Below are positions 15,182-25,160 of a DNA stretch of 44,604 bases, piece by piece. The translations under genes were made by a program, and so were the position numbers. Where the stretch lies: contig JBKOWZ010000066.1 of the NCBI GenBank assembly GCA_046724665.1, positions 1-44,604 of the forward strand, in the 5' to 3' direction. The first letter of the stretch is position 1; every line of letters starts with the position of its first letter. The notes beneath the pieces were generated by a model, which searched no databases, was not told where the DNA came from, and saw nothing but the letters and a program-made list of their open reading frames with translations. Source of the stretch: Actinocrinis sp046724665 (GTDB lineage: Bacteria > Actinomycetota > Actinomycetes > Streptomycetales > Catenulisporaceae).

Positions 15182-15934
15182 TCACTTTGCTGCGACTGGA
15201 GATTCGGTGGGAAGCAGCGGCGCGACCGCTGCGACGGGGACCGGCCCGACGACCGTGCGTCCGCCGACCAGTTGGACCGTCCGCTCGCAGCGTGCGGCGG
15301 TCGCCGGGTCGCTGGTGAAGACGATCACCGCGGTACCGTGCGAGCGGGCGACCGAGCGCAGGATCCGCGTCGTCGTGTCCGCGCTCTCAGCGGACAGGCC
15401 GGCGAACGGCTCGTCGGCGAGGAGGACCAGCGGCTCGTTGACCATGGCGCAGGCCAGCGCGGTGCGCCGCAGCGTCTCCACCGGCGACGGCTCGGCGGGC
15501 AGTTGCGCCGGACGCAGGTCGGCCGCGTCGTCGATCTCGAAACGGGCCAGCCAGATGCGCGCACGCTGCCCCGCCTCCCGCTCGCCGACCCCGGCGAAGC
15601 GCAGCGGCAGCGCGGCGGTCTGCGCGAGGGTGAGCTCGGGCAGGAAAACCGTGTCCTGGTACACGAGCCCGTAGTGGCGCAGCCGGAAGGCTCGGCGCTG
15701 CTCCGGGGACAGCAGGTGGACTGGCTTCCCGTTGGTCCACACGCTGCCCGCGGCCACCGCGCTCTCGCCGGACAGGCAGGACTTGAGGGCCGACTTGCCG
15801 CAGCCCGGCGCGCCGAGGACCGCGACCGTCTCGCCCTCGCCGACCGCCAGGCCGACCTGGTTCAGGATCGACCCGTCGGCCGGGAACACCAGGCCGCGGG
15901 CGTCCAGTACGGGGTTGTCGGAAGGAAGGCTCAT
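15182..15934 (-). CDS. ABC-transporter ATP-binding protein with degenerate signature motif
   Basis: A 250-aa ATPase related to the LolD/MacB/FtsE group. Walker A (GAPGCGKS, about residues 36-43), the Q-loop (VYQDTVF) and Walker B with catalytic Glu (LVLLADEPFAGL) are present. The LSGGQ signature is missing: the matching place reads LPAEPSPVETLRR. The switch His is also missing (IVFTSDPAT where THD is usual). Both losses should impair ATP-driven transport. ATG 15934 follows GGGGAGAG on the minus strand. It lies 140 bp downstream of the FAD oxidoreductase, in the place where Streptomyces carries polyamine-transport genes, but it is not PotA-like. Confidence 0.8.
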   Translation of the reverse strand: MSLPSDNPVLDARGLVFPADGSILNQVGLAVGEGETVAVLGAPGCGKSALKSCLSGESAVAAGSVWTNGKPVHLLSPEQRRAFRLRHYGLVYQDTVFLPELTLAQTAALPLRFAGVGEREAGQRARIWLARFEIDDAADLRPAQLPAEPSPVETLRRTALACAMVNEPLVLLADEPFAGLSAESADTTTRILRSVARSHGTAVIVFTSDPATAARCERTVQLVGGRTVVGPVPVAAVAPLLPTESPVAAK

Positions 15935-16074
15935 GCCGGTACTCTCCCCTGAACCACCGGGGCGCCCGCCGGGGTTCCGGCCGATTTCATCCAATCTGAC
16001 GAGTCGTCCGGCCTTGACTGAGCCTGTCTGCGGATCTGTTCGCAGCTGATCGGATGACCGCTGGTTTGCTGGTT

Positions 16075-17466
16075 TCAGTGCCCAAGGAACCGGCCGAAGA
16101 GTGCGGCACGCCGCGACGGTCGGCCGGTGCGCGCCTCCTCGGCGTCCGCGGCGTTCATCGTCCGCAGTCCCAGGTTCGCGCCCAGCCAGCGCAGCGGTTC
16201 GACCTCCCACCGCCGCGAGCGGTGCCCTACCCACGGCAGCGCGGTCAGCTCGGTGCGCTCGCCGCGCAGCAGATCCGCGAGCGTGCGGCCGGCGAGGTTC
16301 GACGCCCCGACGCCGTCGCCTACGTAGCCGCCGGCCCAGGCAAGCCTGGCTGCACGGTCCACGCCCACGGAGGCGAACCAGTCGCGCGGCACACCGAGCG
16401 CCCCACCCCACGTGTGGGTGACCTTGACGTCCCTGAGCACCGGGAACAGCTCGGCCAAGGCGCGCGTGAGCTCGGCGTGGACGCGCGGTTCGCGGTCGTA
16501 CTGCGACCTGATCGCCGAGCCGTAGTGGTACGGCGCGCCGCGGCCGCCGAACGCACAGCGGCCGTCGGCGGTGCGCTGCCCGTAGATGATCAGGTGACGG
16601 TAGTCCGTGAAGGTCTGACGCTGCGCCAACCCGATGTGCTGCCACACCGATTCGGGTAGCGGCTCGGTGGCGAGCATCAGCGAGTACACCGGCGCGACCA
16701 TTCGCTTGAAGCCGCTGATCGTCGCCGTATAGCCCTCGGTCGCGCGCACGACCGTCTCCGCGCGGACGGTACCGCGTGTCGTCGTCACGACCCCGTCGCG
16801 GATCGCCCTCACCGGCGTGCGCTCGTAGATCGCGACGCCCATCCGCTCCACGGCGTCCGCCAGGCCGCGCACGAGCCGCGCCGGATGGATCGCCGCGCAA
16901 TGCGGCGTGTACGTACCGCCGAGCACGTCGGTCGCGTTCGCGTGCTGCTGCGCCTCTTGCGCCGACAGCAGCCGAAGGTCGGCGTCGCCGAACCCGAAGG
17001 CACGGCTTTCCGCGACGTCCTGGCGCGCACGCTCCAACTGCACGGCGGTGCGCGCCAGCACGACGGTGCCACCCTTGGCGTAGTGGCAGTCGATCCCTTC
17101 CGCCGCGGCCACCCGGCCGACCTCGTCCACGGTCTCGTTCAAGGCGCGCTGTAACGCGATCGCCGCGTGCCTCGATCCCGCCGCCTTGGCGACCTTGGCC
17201 AGGCTCGACGGAAAGATCGCCGAGCACCAGCCGCCGTTGCGCCCCGACGCACCGAACCCGGCGAAACGCGCTTCGAGCACGACGATACGCAGCGAAGGAT
17301 CGGCCTTCTTGAGGTAGTAGGCCGTCCACAGGCCGGTGTACCCGGCGCCGACGATGGCTACGTCGGCGCTTTGGTCCGAGGGCAGCGCGGGTCGCGCGAC
17401 GATCGGTTCGGGGAGCGAGTCGTGCCAGAGGGACAGTGGTTCGGGAGATCTCGGGGCGGCGGACAC
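16075..17466 (-). CDS. FAD-dependent amine oxidoreductase, gamma-glutamylputrescine oxidase-like
   Basis: DAO-family flavoprotein of 463 aa. The N-terminal dinucleotide-binding motif is VAIVGAGYTGLWTAYYLKK (about residues 35-53), followed by LEARFAGFGASGRNGGWC as in PuuB-type oxidases; the C-terminus has the FAD-contact segment WAGGYVGDGVGASNLAGR. PuuB-type enzymes oxidise glutamylated putrescine. The neighbouring aminotransferase and Lrp regulator support a polyamine role, but no glutamate-putrescine ligase is in the window, so the substrate could be another amine. GTG 17466 lies 2 bp after the aminotransferase stop; GTG 17484, overlapping it, is an alternative. Translational coupling is likely. 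Confidence 0.82.
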   Translation of the reverse strand: MSAAPRSPEPLSLWHDSLPEPIVARPALPSDQSADVAIVGAGYTGLWTAYYLKKADPSLRIVVLEARFAGFGASGRNGGWCSAIFPSSLAKVAKAAGSRHAAIALQRALNETVDEVGRVAAAEGIDCHYAKGGTVVLARTAVQLERARQDVAESRAFGFGDADLRLLSAQEAQQHANATDVLGGTYTPHCAAIHPARLVRGLADAVERMGVAIYERTPVRAIRDGVVTTTRGTVRAETVVRATEGYTATISGFKRMVAPVYSLMLATEPLPESVWQHIGLAQRQTFTDYRHLIIYGQRTADGRCAFGGRGAPYHYGSAIRSQYDREPRVHAELTRALAELFPVLRDVKVTHTWGGALGVPRDWFASVGVDRAARLAWAGGYVGDGVGASNLAGRTLADLLRGERTELTALPWVGHRSRRWEVEPLRWLGANLGLRTMNAADAEEARTGRPSRRAALFGRFLGH

Positions 17467-17468
17467 CG

Positions 17469-18881
17469 TTACAGCAGAGTCCACGCCTCGGTGAGCACCG
17501 AGCGCAGGATCTGCTCGATCTCGTCGAAGACGCGCTGGTCGGCGATCAGCGGCGGGGAGAGCTGCACGACCGGGTCGCCGCGGTCGTCCGCGCGGCAGTA
17601 CAGGCCGTTCTCGAACAGCGCCTTCGACAGGAAGCCGTACAGGACGCGCTCGCACTCATCGTCGGTGAGCGTCTCCCTGGTCGTCTTGTCCTTGACCAGT
17701 TCGATCCCGTAGAAGAAGCCGTCGCCGCGCACGTCGCCGACGATCGGCAGGTCGTACAGCTTCTCCAGCGTCGCGCGGAACGCGCCCTCGCGGTCCAGCA
17801 CGTGCTGCGTCAGGCCCTCGCGCTCGAAGATGTCCAGGTTCGCCAGCGCGACGGCGGCCGAGACCGGGTGCCCGCCGAAGGTGTAGCCGTGCAGGAAGGT
17901 GTTGTCGGCGTGGTAGAACGGCTCGGCGATCCGGTCGGAGATGATGCACGCGCCGATCGGCGAGTATCCCGAGGTCATGCCCTTGGCGCAGGTGATCATG
18001 TCCGGTACGTAGCCGAACTTGTCGCAGCCGAACATGGTGCCCAGCCGGCCGAAGGCGCAGATGACCTCGTCCGAGATCAGCAGCACGTCGTACTGGTCGC
18101 AGATCTCGCGCACCCGCTGGAAGTATCCGGGCGGCGGCGGGAAGCAGCCGCCGGCGTTCTGCACCGGTTCGAGCACGACCGCGGCCACCGTCTCGGGGCC
18201 CTCGAACAGGATCTGCTGCTCGATCTGGTCCGCGGCCCAGCGGCCGAACGCCTCGCGGTCCTTCGCCAGCGTCTCGAAGCCGGAGCTCTCCTCGGCCCGG
18301 TAGAAGTTGGTGTTCGCCACCTTGTGCGTGCCCGGGACGAGCGGCTCGAACGGCGCCTTGAGCGCGGGCAGGCCGGTGATCGACAGGGCGCCCTGCGTGG
18401 TGCCGTGGTACGCCACCGCGCGGGAGATCACCTTGTACTTGGTCGGCTTGCCGGTCAGCTTGAAGTACTGCTTGGCCAGCTTCCACGCGGTTTCGACCGC
18501 CTCGCCGCCGCCGGTGGTGAAGAAGACCTTGTTCAGGTCGCCGGGGGCGTAGTTCGCCAGCCGCTCGGCCAGCTCGACCGCCTTCGGGTGCGCGTAGGAC
18601 CAGATCGGGAAGAAGGCCAGCTCCTGCGCCTGCTTGTAGGCGGCCTCGGCGAGTTCGGCCCGGCCGTGTCCGGCCTGCACGACGAACAGGCCGGCCAGTC
18701 CGTCGAGGTAGCGGCGGCCTTCGGTGTCGTAGATGTAGACGCCCTCGCCGCGCGCGATCGTCGGGACGGGGGCGTCCCGGTACGACGACATCCGCGTGAA
18801 GTGCATCCACAGGTGGTCGTACGCGGACGGCTGAGTGGACTGGGTTGGCTGAGTGGACTCGGTGGACCGGTTCATGCTCAT
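17469..18881 (-). CDS. Class III PLP-dependent aminotransferase (putrescine/beta-alanine:pyruvate type)
   Basis: A 470-aa enzyme. The PLP site is clear: D271 in LLISDEVICAFGR and the Schiff-base K300 in TCAKGMTSGYSP; GGGEAVETAWKLA binds the phosphate. Similar to SpuC-type putrescine:pyruvate and beta-alanine:pyruvate aminotransferases. With the divergent aldehyde dehydrogenase it would convert putrescine to 4-aminobutyraldehyde and on to GABA. The N-terminus has a small in-frame repeat (STESTQPTQSTQPS) from an 18-bp duplication. Its ATG overlaps the lrp stop as ATGA (18878-18881), so the two are translationally coupled. Confidence 0.9.
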   Translation of the reverse strand: MSMNRSTESTQPTQSTQPSAYDHLWMHFTRMSSYRDAPVPTIARGEGVYIYDTEGRRYLDGLAGLFVVQAGHGRAELAEAAYKQAQELAFFPIWSYAHPKAVELAERLANYAPGDLNKVFFTTGGGEAVETAWKLAKQYFKLTGKPTKYKVISRAVAYHGTTQGALSITGLPALKAPFEPLVPGTHKVANTNFYRAEESSGFETLAKDREAFGRWAADQIEQQILFEGPETVAAVVLEPVQNAGGCFPPPPGYFQRVREICDQYDVLLISDEVICAFGRLGTMFGCDKFGYVPDMITCAKGMTSGYSPIGACIISDRIAEPFYHADNTFLHGYTFGGHPVSAAVALANLDIFEREGLTQHVLDREGAFRATLEKLYDLPIVGDVRGDGFFYGIELVKDKTTRETLTDDECERVLYGFLSKALFENGLYCRADDRGDPVVQLSPPLIADQRVFDEIEQILRSVLTEAWTLL

Positions 18882-19363
18882 CTCGTTCCCCAGGTATATG
18901 TCTGTTTGTGCAGCTTCAGGTAGACGAAGCTCTCGGTACTGCGCACTCGCGGTATCGCCCGGATGCCCTTGTTGATGATCGCGAGCAGCTGGTCGTCGTT
19001 CTCCGCCACCACCTCGGCCATCAGGTCGAACGCGCCGGCCGTGGCCACCACGTAGTCCACCTCCGGCATCGCCGAGAGCGCCTCGGCCACCGGCTCTATG
19101 TCACCCTCGCACCGGATGCCGATCATCGCCTGCCGGCTGAAGCCGACGGTCAGCGGATCGGTCACCGCCACGATCTGGATGACCCCGGACTCCTGGAGCT
19201 TCTGCACCCGCTGGCGCACCGCCGCCTCGGACAGGCCCACCGCCTTGCCGATGGTGGCGTATGCCCGGCGGCCGTCCTGCTGGAGCTGCTCGATAATCGC
19301 CTTCGACAGCTCGTCCAGGGCCGGGTGCGACACCCTGCGTTCGCTCGACACCTTGTCCATCAT
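18878..19363 (-). CDS. Lrp/AsnC-family transcriptional regulator
   Basis: A 161-aa product with an N-terminal helix-turn-helix (AYATIGKAVGLSEAAVRQRVQKL, about residues 34-56) and a C-terminal RAM/AsnC ligand domain (YVVATAGAFDLMAEVV, then IRAIPRVRSTESFVYLKL). It is first in the minus-strand operon and divergent from the gamma-aminobutyraldehyde dehydrogenase gene, so it most likely controls both from the 199-bp shared region (19364-19562), sensing an amine or amino acid. ATG 19363 or 19360 are both possible. Confidence 0.92.
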   Translation of the reverse strand: MMDKVSSERRVSHPALDELSKAIIEQLQQDGRRAYATIGKAVGLSEAAVRQRVQKLQESGVIQIVAVTDPLTVGFSRQAMIGIRCEGDIEPVAEALSAMPEVDYVVATAGAFDLMAEVVAENDDQLLAIINKGIRAIPRVRSTESFVYLKLHKQTYTWGTR

Positions 19364-19562
19364 GCGTGCAGATCCCGTCGCTTGGCAAGGTTGGATCGAT
19401 GGATTCCGTGTTTCTGACGCGTATTCGGCACTGATTCCCTCGTCTTCCTTGATTCACAGTATCGCCCTGCGCCGCGGATCGGACTAGGCTGGCGGGTAAA
19501 GCCGAACAGCCGAGTCAGTCCCCGTGTTCGTCCTCACGAAGGATCTACAAGGAGAGTCCGCG
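19364..19562. promoter_or_regulatory. Divergent control region between lrp operon and aldehyde dehydrogenase
   Basis: Both transcription units must start here. The less GC-rich stretch 19385-19460 has GATTCC at two places and GATTCA at 19451, which could be regulator half-sites. No convincing -35/-10 pair was found. The dehydrogenase ribosome site is AAGGAGAG near 19549-19556. Confidence 0.4.
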
Positions 19563-20993
19563 ATGGAGCCGCGTGCGCTGCGCAACATCGTCGGCGGCAA
19601 GCCCGCCGACACGGTAGAGGGACGCACCAGTCCGATCATCGACCCGGTCACCGAGGAGGTGATCGCGTACGCGCCGGTGTCAGGTCCCGCTGACGTGGAC
19701 GCGGCGATGAAGGCCGCCGCCGAGGCGTTCCGGACCTGGCGGCGGGTCATTCCGGCGGAGCGGCAGAAGGCGCTGCTCAGGTTGGCCGACGCGGTCGAGG
19801 CGCGGACCGACGAGTTCGTCGCCGTGGAGTCCCGCAACACCGGCAAGCCGCTCGGCATCACCGCCACCGACGAGCTGGTGCCGATCATCGACCAGCTGCG
19901 CTTCTTCGCCGGCGCCGCGCGGCTGCTCGAGGGCCGGGCGACCGGCGAGTACATGGACGGCCACACCTCCTTCGTCCGCCGCGAGCCGGTCGGCGTCTGC
20001 GCGCAGGTCGCGCCGTGGAACTACCCGCTGATGATGGCCGTGTGGAAGATGGCCCCGGCGATCGCGGCCGGTAACACGGTCGTGCTCAAGCCCTCCGACA
20101 CCACGCCGATGTCCACGCTGCTGTTCGCCGAGATCGCCCAGGAGTTCCTGCCGCCGGGTGTGTTCAACGTGGTGTGCGGCGACCGTGACACCGGCCGCGC
20201 CCTGATCGAGCACCCGATCCCGGCGATGGCCTCGATCACCGGCTCGATCCGTGCCGGCGTCGAAGTCGCGCAGTCCGCGGCGAAGGACGTCAAGCGGGTC
20301 CATCTGGAGCTCGGCGGCAAGGCCCCGGTCGTCGTGTTCGAGGACGCCGACATCCCGACGGCCGTCGCGGGCATCTCCGCGGCAGGGTACTTCAACGCGG
20401 GTCAGGACTGCACCGCGGCGACGCGCGTGCTGGTGCACGAGGCGATTCACGACGAGTTCGTCCACGCGCTGACCGAGGCGGCGAGGGCCACCAAGACCGG
20501 CCTGCCGGACGACGAGAGCGTGGCCTACGGTCCGCTGAACAACGCGACCCAGCTGACTCGCGTGCACGGCTTCATCGAGCGGCTGCCCGAGCACGCGACG
20601 ATCCACACCGGCGGCCACCGCGTCGGCGACCAGGGTTACTTCTACGCGCCGACGGTCGTCTCCGGCCTGAAGCTGGATGACGAGATCATCCAGAAGGAGG
20701 TCTTCGGCCCGGTCATCACCGTCGAGCGGTTCAGCTCGGAGGACGAGGCGCTCGAGCGAGCCAACGCCACGATCTACGGCCTGGCTTCCTCCGTGTGGAC
20801 CAAGGACCACGCCCGCGCGCTGCGCTGCTCCCGCGACCTCGAGTTCGGCTGTGTGTGGATCAACACGCACATCCCGCTGGTGGCGGAGATGCCGCACGGC
20901 GGCTTCGGTAACTCTGGCTACGGCAAGGACCTGTCGTTGTACGGCCTTGAGGACTACACGCGCGTGAAGCACGTGATGTCGTCGATCGACTGA
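19563..20993 (+). CDS. Gamma-aminobutyraldehyde dehydrogenase (PatD-like)
   Basis: NAD-dependent aldehyde dehydrogenase of 476 aa. The general base E249 lies in LELGGKAP and the nucleophile C283 in NAGQDCTAATR, a form typical of aminobutyraldehyde/betaine-aldehyde dehydrogenases; PWNYPLMMAVWK is the usual cofactor segment. It would oxidise 4-aminobutyraldehyde from the divergent aminotransferase to GABA. The open frame extends to 19524, but ATG 19563 follows AAGGAGAG. The stop shares a small hairpin with the pucR stop. Confidence 0.9.
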   Translation: MEPRALRNIVGGKPADTVEGRTSPIIDPVTEEVIAYAPVSGPADVDAAMKAAAEAFRTWRRVIPAERQKALLRLADAVEARTDEFVAVESRNTGKPLGITATDELVPIIDQLRFFAGAARLLEGRATGEYMDGHTSFVRREPVGVCAQVAPWNYPLMMAVWKMAPAIAAGNTVVLKPSDTTPMSTLLFAEIAQEFLPPGVFNVVCGDRDTGRALIEHPIPAMASITGSIRAGVEVAQSAAKDVKRVHLELGGKAPVVVFEDADIPTAVAGISAAGYFNAGQDCTAATRVLVHEAIHDEFVHALTEAARATKTGLPDDESVAYGPLNNATQLTRVHGFIERLPEHATIHTGGHRVGDQGYFYAPTVVSGLKLDDEIIQKEVFGPVITVERFSSEDEALERANATIYGLASSVWTKDHARALRCSRDLEFGCVWINTHIPLVAEMPHGGFGNSGYGKDLSLYGLEDYTRVKHVMSSID

Positions 20994-21004
20994 CTAGCAG
21001 TCAG
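20990..21004. terminator. Short hairpin shared by two convergent stop codons
   Basis: CTGACT (20990-20995) pairs with AGTCAG (20999-21004) over a 3-nt loop. The dehydrogenase TGA (20991-20993) and the pucR TGA (21001-21003, minus strand) lie in the two arms. Only 6 bp, so a weak bidirectional terminator at best. Confidence 0.35.
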
Positions 21005-22671
21005 CGGTCGCGTACCGCATCGAGCGCGAGCAGCGCGACGTGCAGTGACAGGCACGAATCGACTGAGTCGAGGTCCACGCCCAACACGCGCTCGATGCGG
21101 TGCAGCCGCTCGTAGAAGCTCGGACGCGACAGATGTGCGGCGTCGGCGGCCGCCGACTTGTTCCTGCCCTGATCCAGGTAGATACCGAGCATGGTGACCA
21201 GATTCGTGCCGCGCTCGGTGTCGTAGGCCAGCAGCGGGCCGAGTTCACGCTCGACGTACGTCTGGAGCCGCGCGTCGTCGCGCAGCAGGTGCAGCAGCCC
21301 GCGCAGACGCACGTCCACGAGGCGGTGGTACGGCGGTCCGCCGACCTGACGTACTGCCGCGTCGGCGACCTGCACCGCTTCAAGCAGCGATCGGCGCGCG
21401 TCCCGCACCGCGCCGACGCTCGTGCCGACGGCGATGGCGAACTCGCCGCCGTCCGGGCCGGCCAGCCGCCGCACCGCTGCGGCGAAGGTGCCGAGCGCGG
21501 TGTCCTCACGGTCCTGCGGGCCGAGCGCGAGCAGGAGGCCGACCGAGTGCTCGTCCACCGCGCCGATCAGGGCGGACAGGCGCTTCTCCCGTACCGCCGC
21601 GGCGGCCTGGTCCGTCAGCTCCCGCAGCCGCGCCTGATTCTCCATCGTGGCGCCCTGGATCGACGAGGCCTGCGACGACCCGCGCAGCCGCAGCACCAGG
21701 CCGACCAGGCGCTTGCCGTCCAGCGCCACGCCGATCGCGCGGGCGCGCAGCGCGACCTCCGCGGCCGAGTGATCGTGGTTGAGTATCGCGGTGAGCAGCG
21801 TGCGGTGCGTCTGACGCTCCAGCGACTCCCGGTCGCGCTGCATCAGCCGGTTGAGCGCGAGCGTCGCGGCGCCGCGCTCGGCGAGCATGGTCAGCCGGCT
21901 CGGCGCGGGCGCGGGCACACCGTCGCACACGATCACCAACCGTCCCCAGTCCTGGCCGCGCGCGCCGACCACCGTGGTCAGCCAGCCGGAGCGCTCGTCG
22001 TACGCGGTCCGGGACGCGGGGCGCACCGCGCGTGAGCGGCCCTCCCAGCCGTCGAGCAGCGCCTCGTCCGTCGATCCGGTCGCGTCGTAGACCAGCACCT
22101 GGTGCGCCAGGTTCTCCAACACGACCGGGTGATCGGCCATCTTGGCGATCTGCCGGACCACCTCGCCGGGCTCCGCGCCCTCGACGGCCAGCTCGGTGAA
22201 GGTCTGGTGTACCTCCTCCGAGGCACGCAGCTCGGCCAGTTGGGCGTCGATGATGCGGGCGTGCACGGCCTCCGTGATGCTGATGAAGCGCGTGTCACGG
22301 CCCAACGTGATCACCGGAAGCCGGTGCTTCTCGGCGGCCAGCAACAGTGCCTTCGGCGGCGAGTCCGGATAGCGCCGGCCCAGCTCGACGACCAGCCCCG
22401 CGGCGCCGAGCCCGGCCAGTTCGGCGACGAAGCGGGCCAGCGCCTCGCGGTCGTCCGGCCACGCGATGGCGGTGGAGAGCACCAACTCGCCGCCGCGCAG
22501 GATCTCGCGCACGTCGGTCAGCTCGGTCACGTGCACCCAGCGCACCCGGCGGTCGAGTCCGGCGGTCCCGGCGACCACGCGCGGATTGCCCTGGCGCACC
22601 GCGTCGAGCGCGAGAACCTCGGCGACGGTCGGGAAACCCGGGTGGATCGGCGCGGACGTGTCGTCGGGCAT
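21001..22671 (-). CDS. PucR-family transcriptional regulator
   Basis: A 556-aa product. The N-terminal PucR ligand domain (about residues 15-140: VRWVHVTELTDVREILRGGELVLST), a middle GGDEF-like region, and a C-terminal PucR HTH (NKSAAADAAHLSRPSFYERLHRIERVLG, about residues 505-532) are in the family order. PucR proteins activate nitrogen-compound catabolism; in actinobacteria they are often linked to GABA or polyamine genes. It is divergent from a CoA-acylating aldehyde dehydrogenase, which is its likely target. ATG 22671 is chosen because residues upstream are not conserved. Confidence 0.92.
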   Translation of the reverse strand: MPDDTSAPIHPGFPTVAEVLALDAVRQGNPRVVAGTAGLDRRVRWVHVTELTDVREILRGGELVLSTAIAWPDDREALARFVAELAGLGAAGLVVELGRRYPDSPPKALLLAAEKHRLPVITLGRDTRFISITEAVHARIIDAQLAELRASEEVHQTFTELAVEGAEPGEVVRQIAKMADHPVVLENLAHQVLVYDATGSTDEALLDGWEGRSRAVRPASRTAYDERSGWLTTVVGARGQDWGRLVIVCDGVPAPAPSRLTMLAERGAATLALNRLMQRDRESLERQTHRTLLTAILNHDHSAAEVALRARAIGVALDGKRLVGLVLRLRGSSQASSIQGATMENQARLRELTDQAAAAVREKRLSALIGAVDEHSVGLLLALGPQDREDTALGTFAAAVRRLAGPDGGEFAIAVGTSVGAVRDARRSLLEAVQVADAAVRQVGGPPYHRLVDVRLRGLLHLLRDDARLQTYVERELGPLLAYDTERGTNLVTMLGIYLDQGRNKSAAADAAHLSRPSFYERLHRIERVLGVDLDSVDSCLSLHVALLALDAVRDR

Positions 22672-22706
22672 CGGCGGCCTTCGAGGCTGGGACGGTGGCG
22701 GTTTCG

Positions 22707-22717
22707 GACACAGTGTC
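22707..22717. promoter_or_regulatory. Palindrome in the pucR-mmsA divergent region
   Basis: GACACAGTGTC is an exact 11-bp palindrome about 36 bp upstream of the pucR start. It could be an operator for PucR or another factor. Confidence 0.35.
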
Positions 22718-22821
22718 GGGTCCGAGGGGGAGCGTGATGCACTCTGACACCTGGACGGGGCGGTGGCAAGCGGTGTTCCTGCGCATTCTCGACCGCCTCG
22801 GCACCGACTTCTTCGGCCGAG

Positions 22822-22849
22822 CTTGTAAGCCAAACGGCTGTGCAGTCAA
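22822..22849 (-). promoter_or_regulatory. Promoter candidate for pucR
   Basis: On the minus strand TTGACT (22849-22844), a 16-bp spacer and TACAAG (22827-22822) resemble a housekeeping promoter, about 150 bp before the pucR ATG. Confidence 0.45.
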
Positions 22850-22933
22850 CACAGTGGCAATGGCCGACACGGGTGCGGGCCAGCAGACTCGAATGAGGGC
22901 GCAGGTAGTTTCCGAACCGAGGGGCGAGAATCC

Positions 22934-24451
<1,518 letters not shown>

Positions 24452-24470
24452 CCGTGAGCCTGGGCGTGGG

Positions 24471-24479
24471 TGGTACCAT
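24471..24479 (+). promoter_or_regulatory. Promoter/operator candidate of the vapBC pair
   Basis: TGGTACCA (24471-24478) is an 8-bp palindrome that overlaps TACCAT (24474-24479), a possible -10 box 7 nt before the vapB GTG. The mRNA may be leaderless, and the palindrome could be the antitoxin's operator. Confidence 0.35.
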
Positions 24480-24486
24480 ATAAGGC

Positions 24487-24729
24487 GTGATCAAGACTAC
24501 CGTGTACCTGCCCGACGAGTTGGAAGTCCGGCTGGACGCGGAGGCCGCGGCTACCGGTATCAGCAAGGCAGAGCTGATCCGCCGGGGCATCGCCATGCTG
24601 CTGGACGCCTCGACCAGGCCGAAGCAGGGTCGGCCGCTGCCGGTCTTCCACAGCGGACGCCCGCGCGACGCGGACGAAATGGACCGTGACATCTACGAGC
24701 ACATCAGGGAGCGGGCGGCCCGTCGTTGA
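24487..24729 (+). CDS. VapB-type ribbon-helix-helix antitoxin
   Basis: An 80-aa protein. The N-terminal ribbon-helix-helix (MIKTTVYLPDELEVRLDAEA, then TGISKAELIRRGIAMLL) binds DNA; the C-terminal part (residues 45-80) is polar and likely wraps the toxin. It overlaps the PIN gene by 4 nt (TTGA at 24726-24729). GTG 24487 has no clear ribosome site. Confidence 0.88.
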   Translation: MIKTTVYLPDELEVRLDAEAAATGISKAELIRRGIAMLLDASTRPKQGRPLPVFHSGRPRDADEMDRDIYEHIRERAARR

Positions 24730-25160
24730 TCATCGTGGCCGACACCTCGGCGCTGTTCGCCGCCTTCGACGCCGCCCAGCCGGAACACGATCGTGCGCTG
24801 ACCGTCATGGAAAGCGAGACGCTGGCGATTTCGCCGCTCGTCATCACCGAGTTGGACCACCTGGTGCACCGGGATCTCGGGTACGCCGCGGCGATGCAGG
24901 TGGTGGACGCGTTGACGGCGCGCATCGGCGATGGGCAGTACCGGCTGGCGGAACTCAGGCACGCCGACCTCGTCGCGGCTCAGTCCGTGCGCGCGAAGTA
25001 CGAGGGGCTGCGTCTAGACCTCGCCGACGCGGTGGGTGTGGTCCTGGCAGACCGCTACAGAACCGACCTCATCTTCACGCTTGATCAGCGCGATTATCGT
25101 GCGATCGAGCCTTTGACACCGGGAATGACCGCGTTTCGGATCCTTCCGGCAGATCTTTGA
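24726..25160 (+). CDS. VapC-type PIN-domain toxin ribonuclease
   Basis: A 144-aa protein. PIN-domain acidic residues are all visible: D6 in VADTSALF, E42 in ITELDHL, D98/D101 in LRLDLADAVG, and D120 in TLDQRDY, so it should be an active Mg-dependent ribonuclease, usually against tRNA or rRNA. It starts at TTG 24726 inside the antitoxin stop (coupled). Its 3' end overlaps the convergent PAP2 gene by 86 bp. Confidence 0.9.
   Translation: MIIVADTSALFAAFDAAQPEHDRALTVMESETLAISPLVITELDHLVHRDLGYAAAMQVVDALTARIGDGQYRLAELRHADLVAAQSVRAKYEGLRLDLADAVGVVLADRYRTDLIFTLDQRDYRAIEPLTPGMTAFRILPADL

Noticed and set aside
15935..17329. In-frame upstream extension of the ABC ATPase on the minus strand
   Set aside because: It overlaps the FAD oxidoreductase in another frame and is Arg/Gly-rich; ATG 15934 with GGGGAGAG is the evident start.
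17436..18923. 495-codon plus-strand frame
   Set aside because: It is antisense to the well-supported aminotransferase, with no domain of its own.
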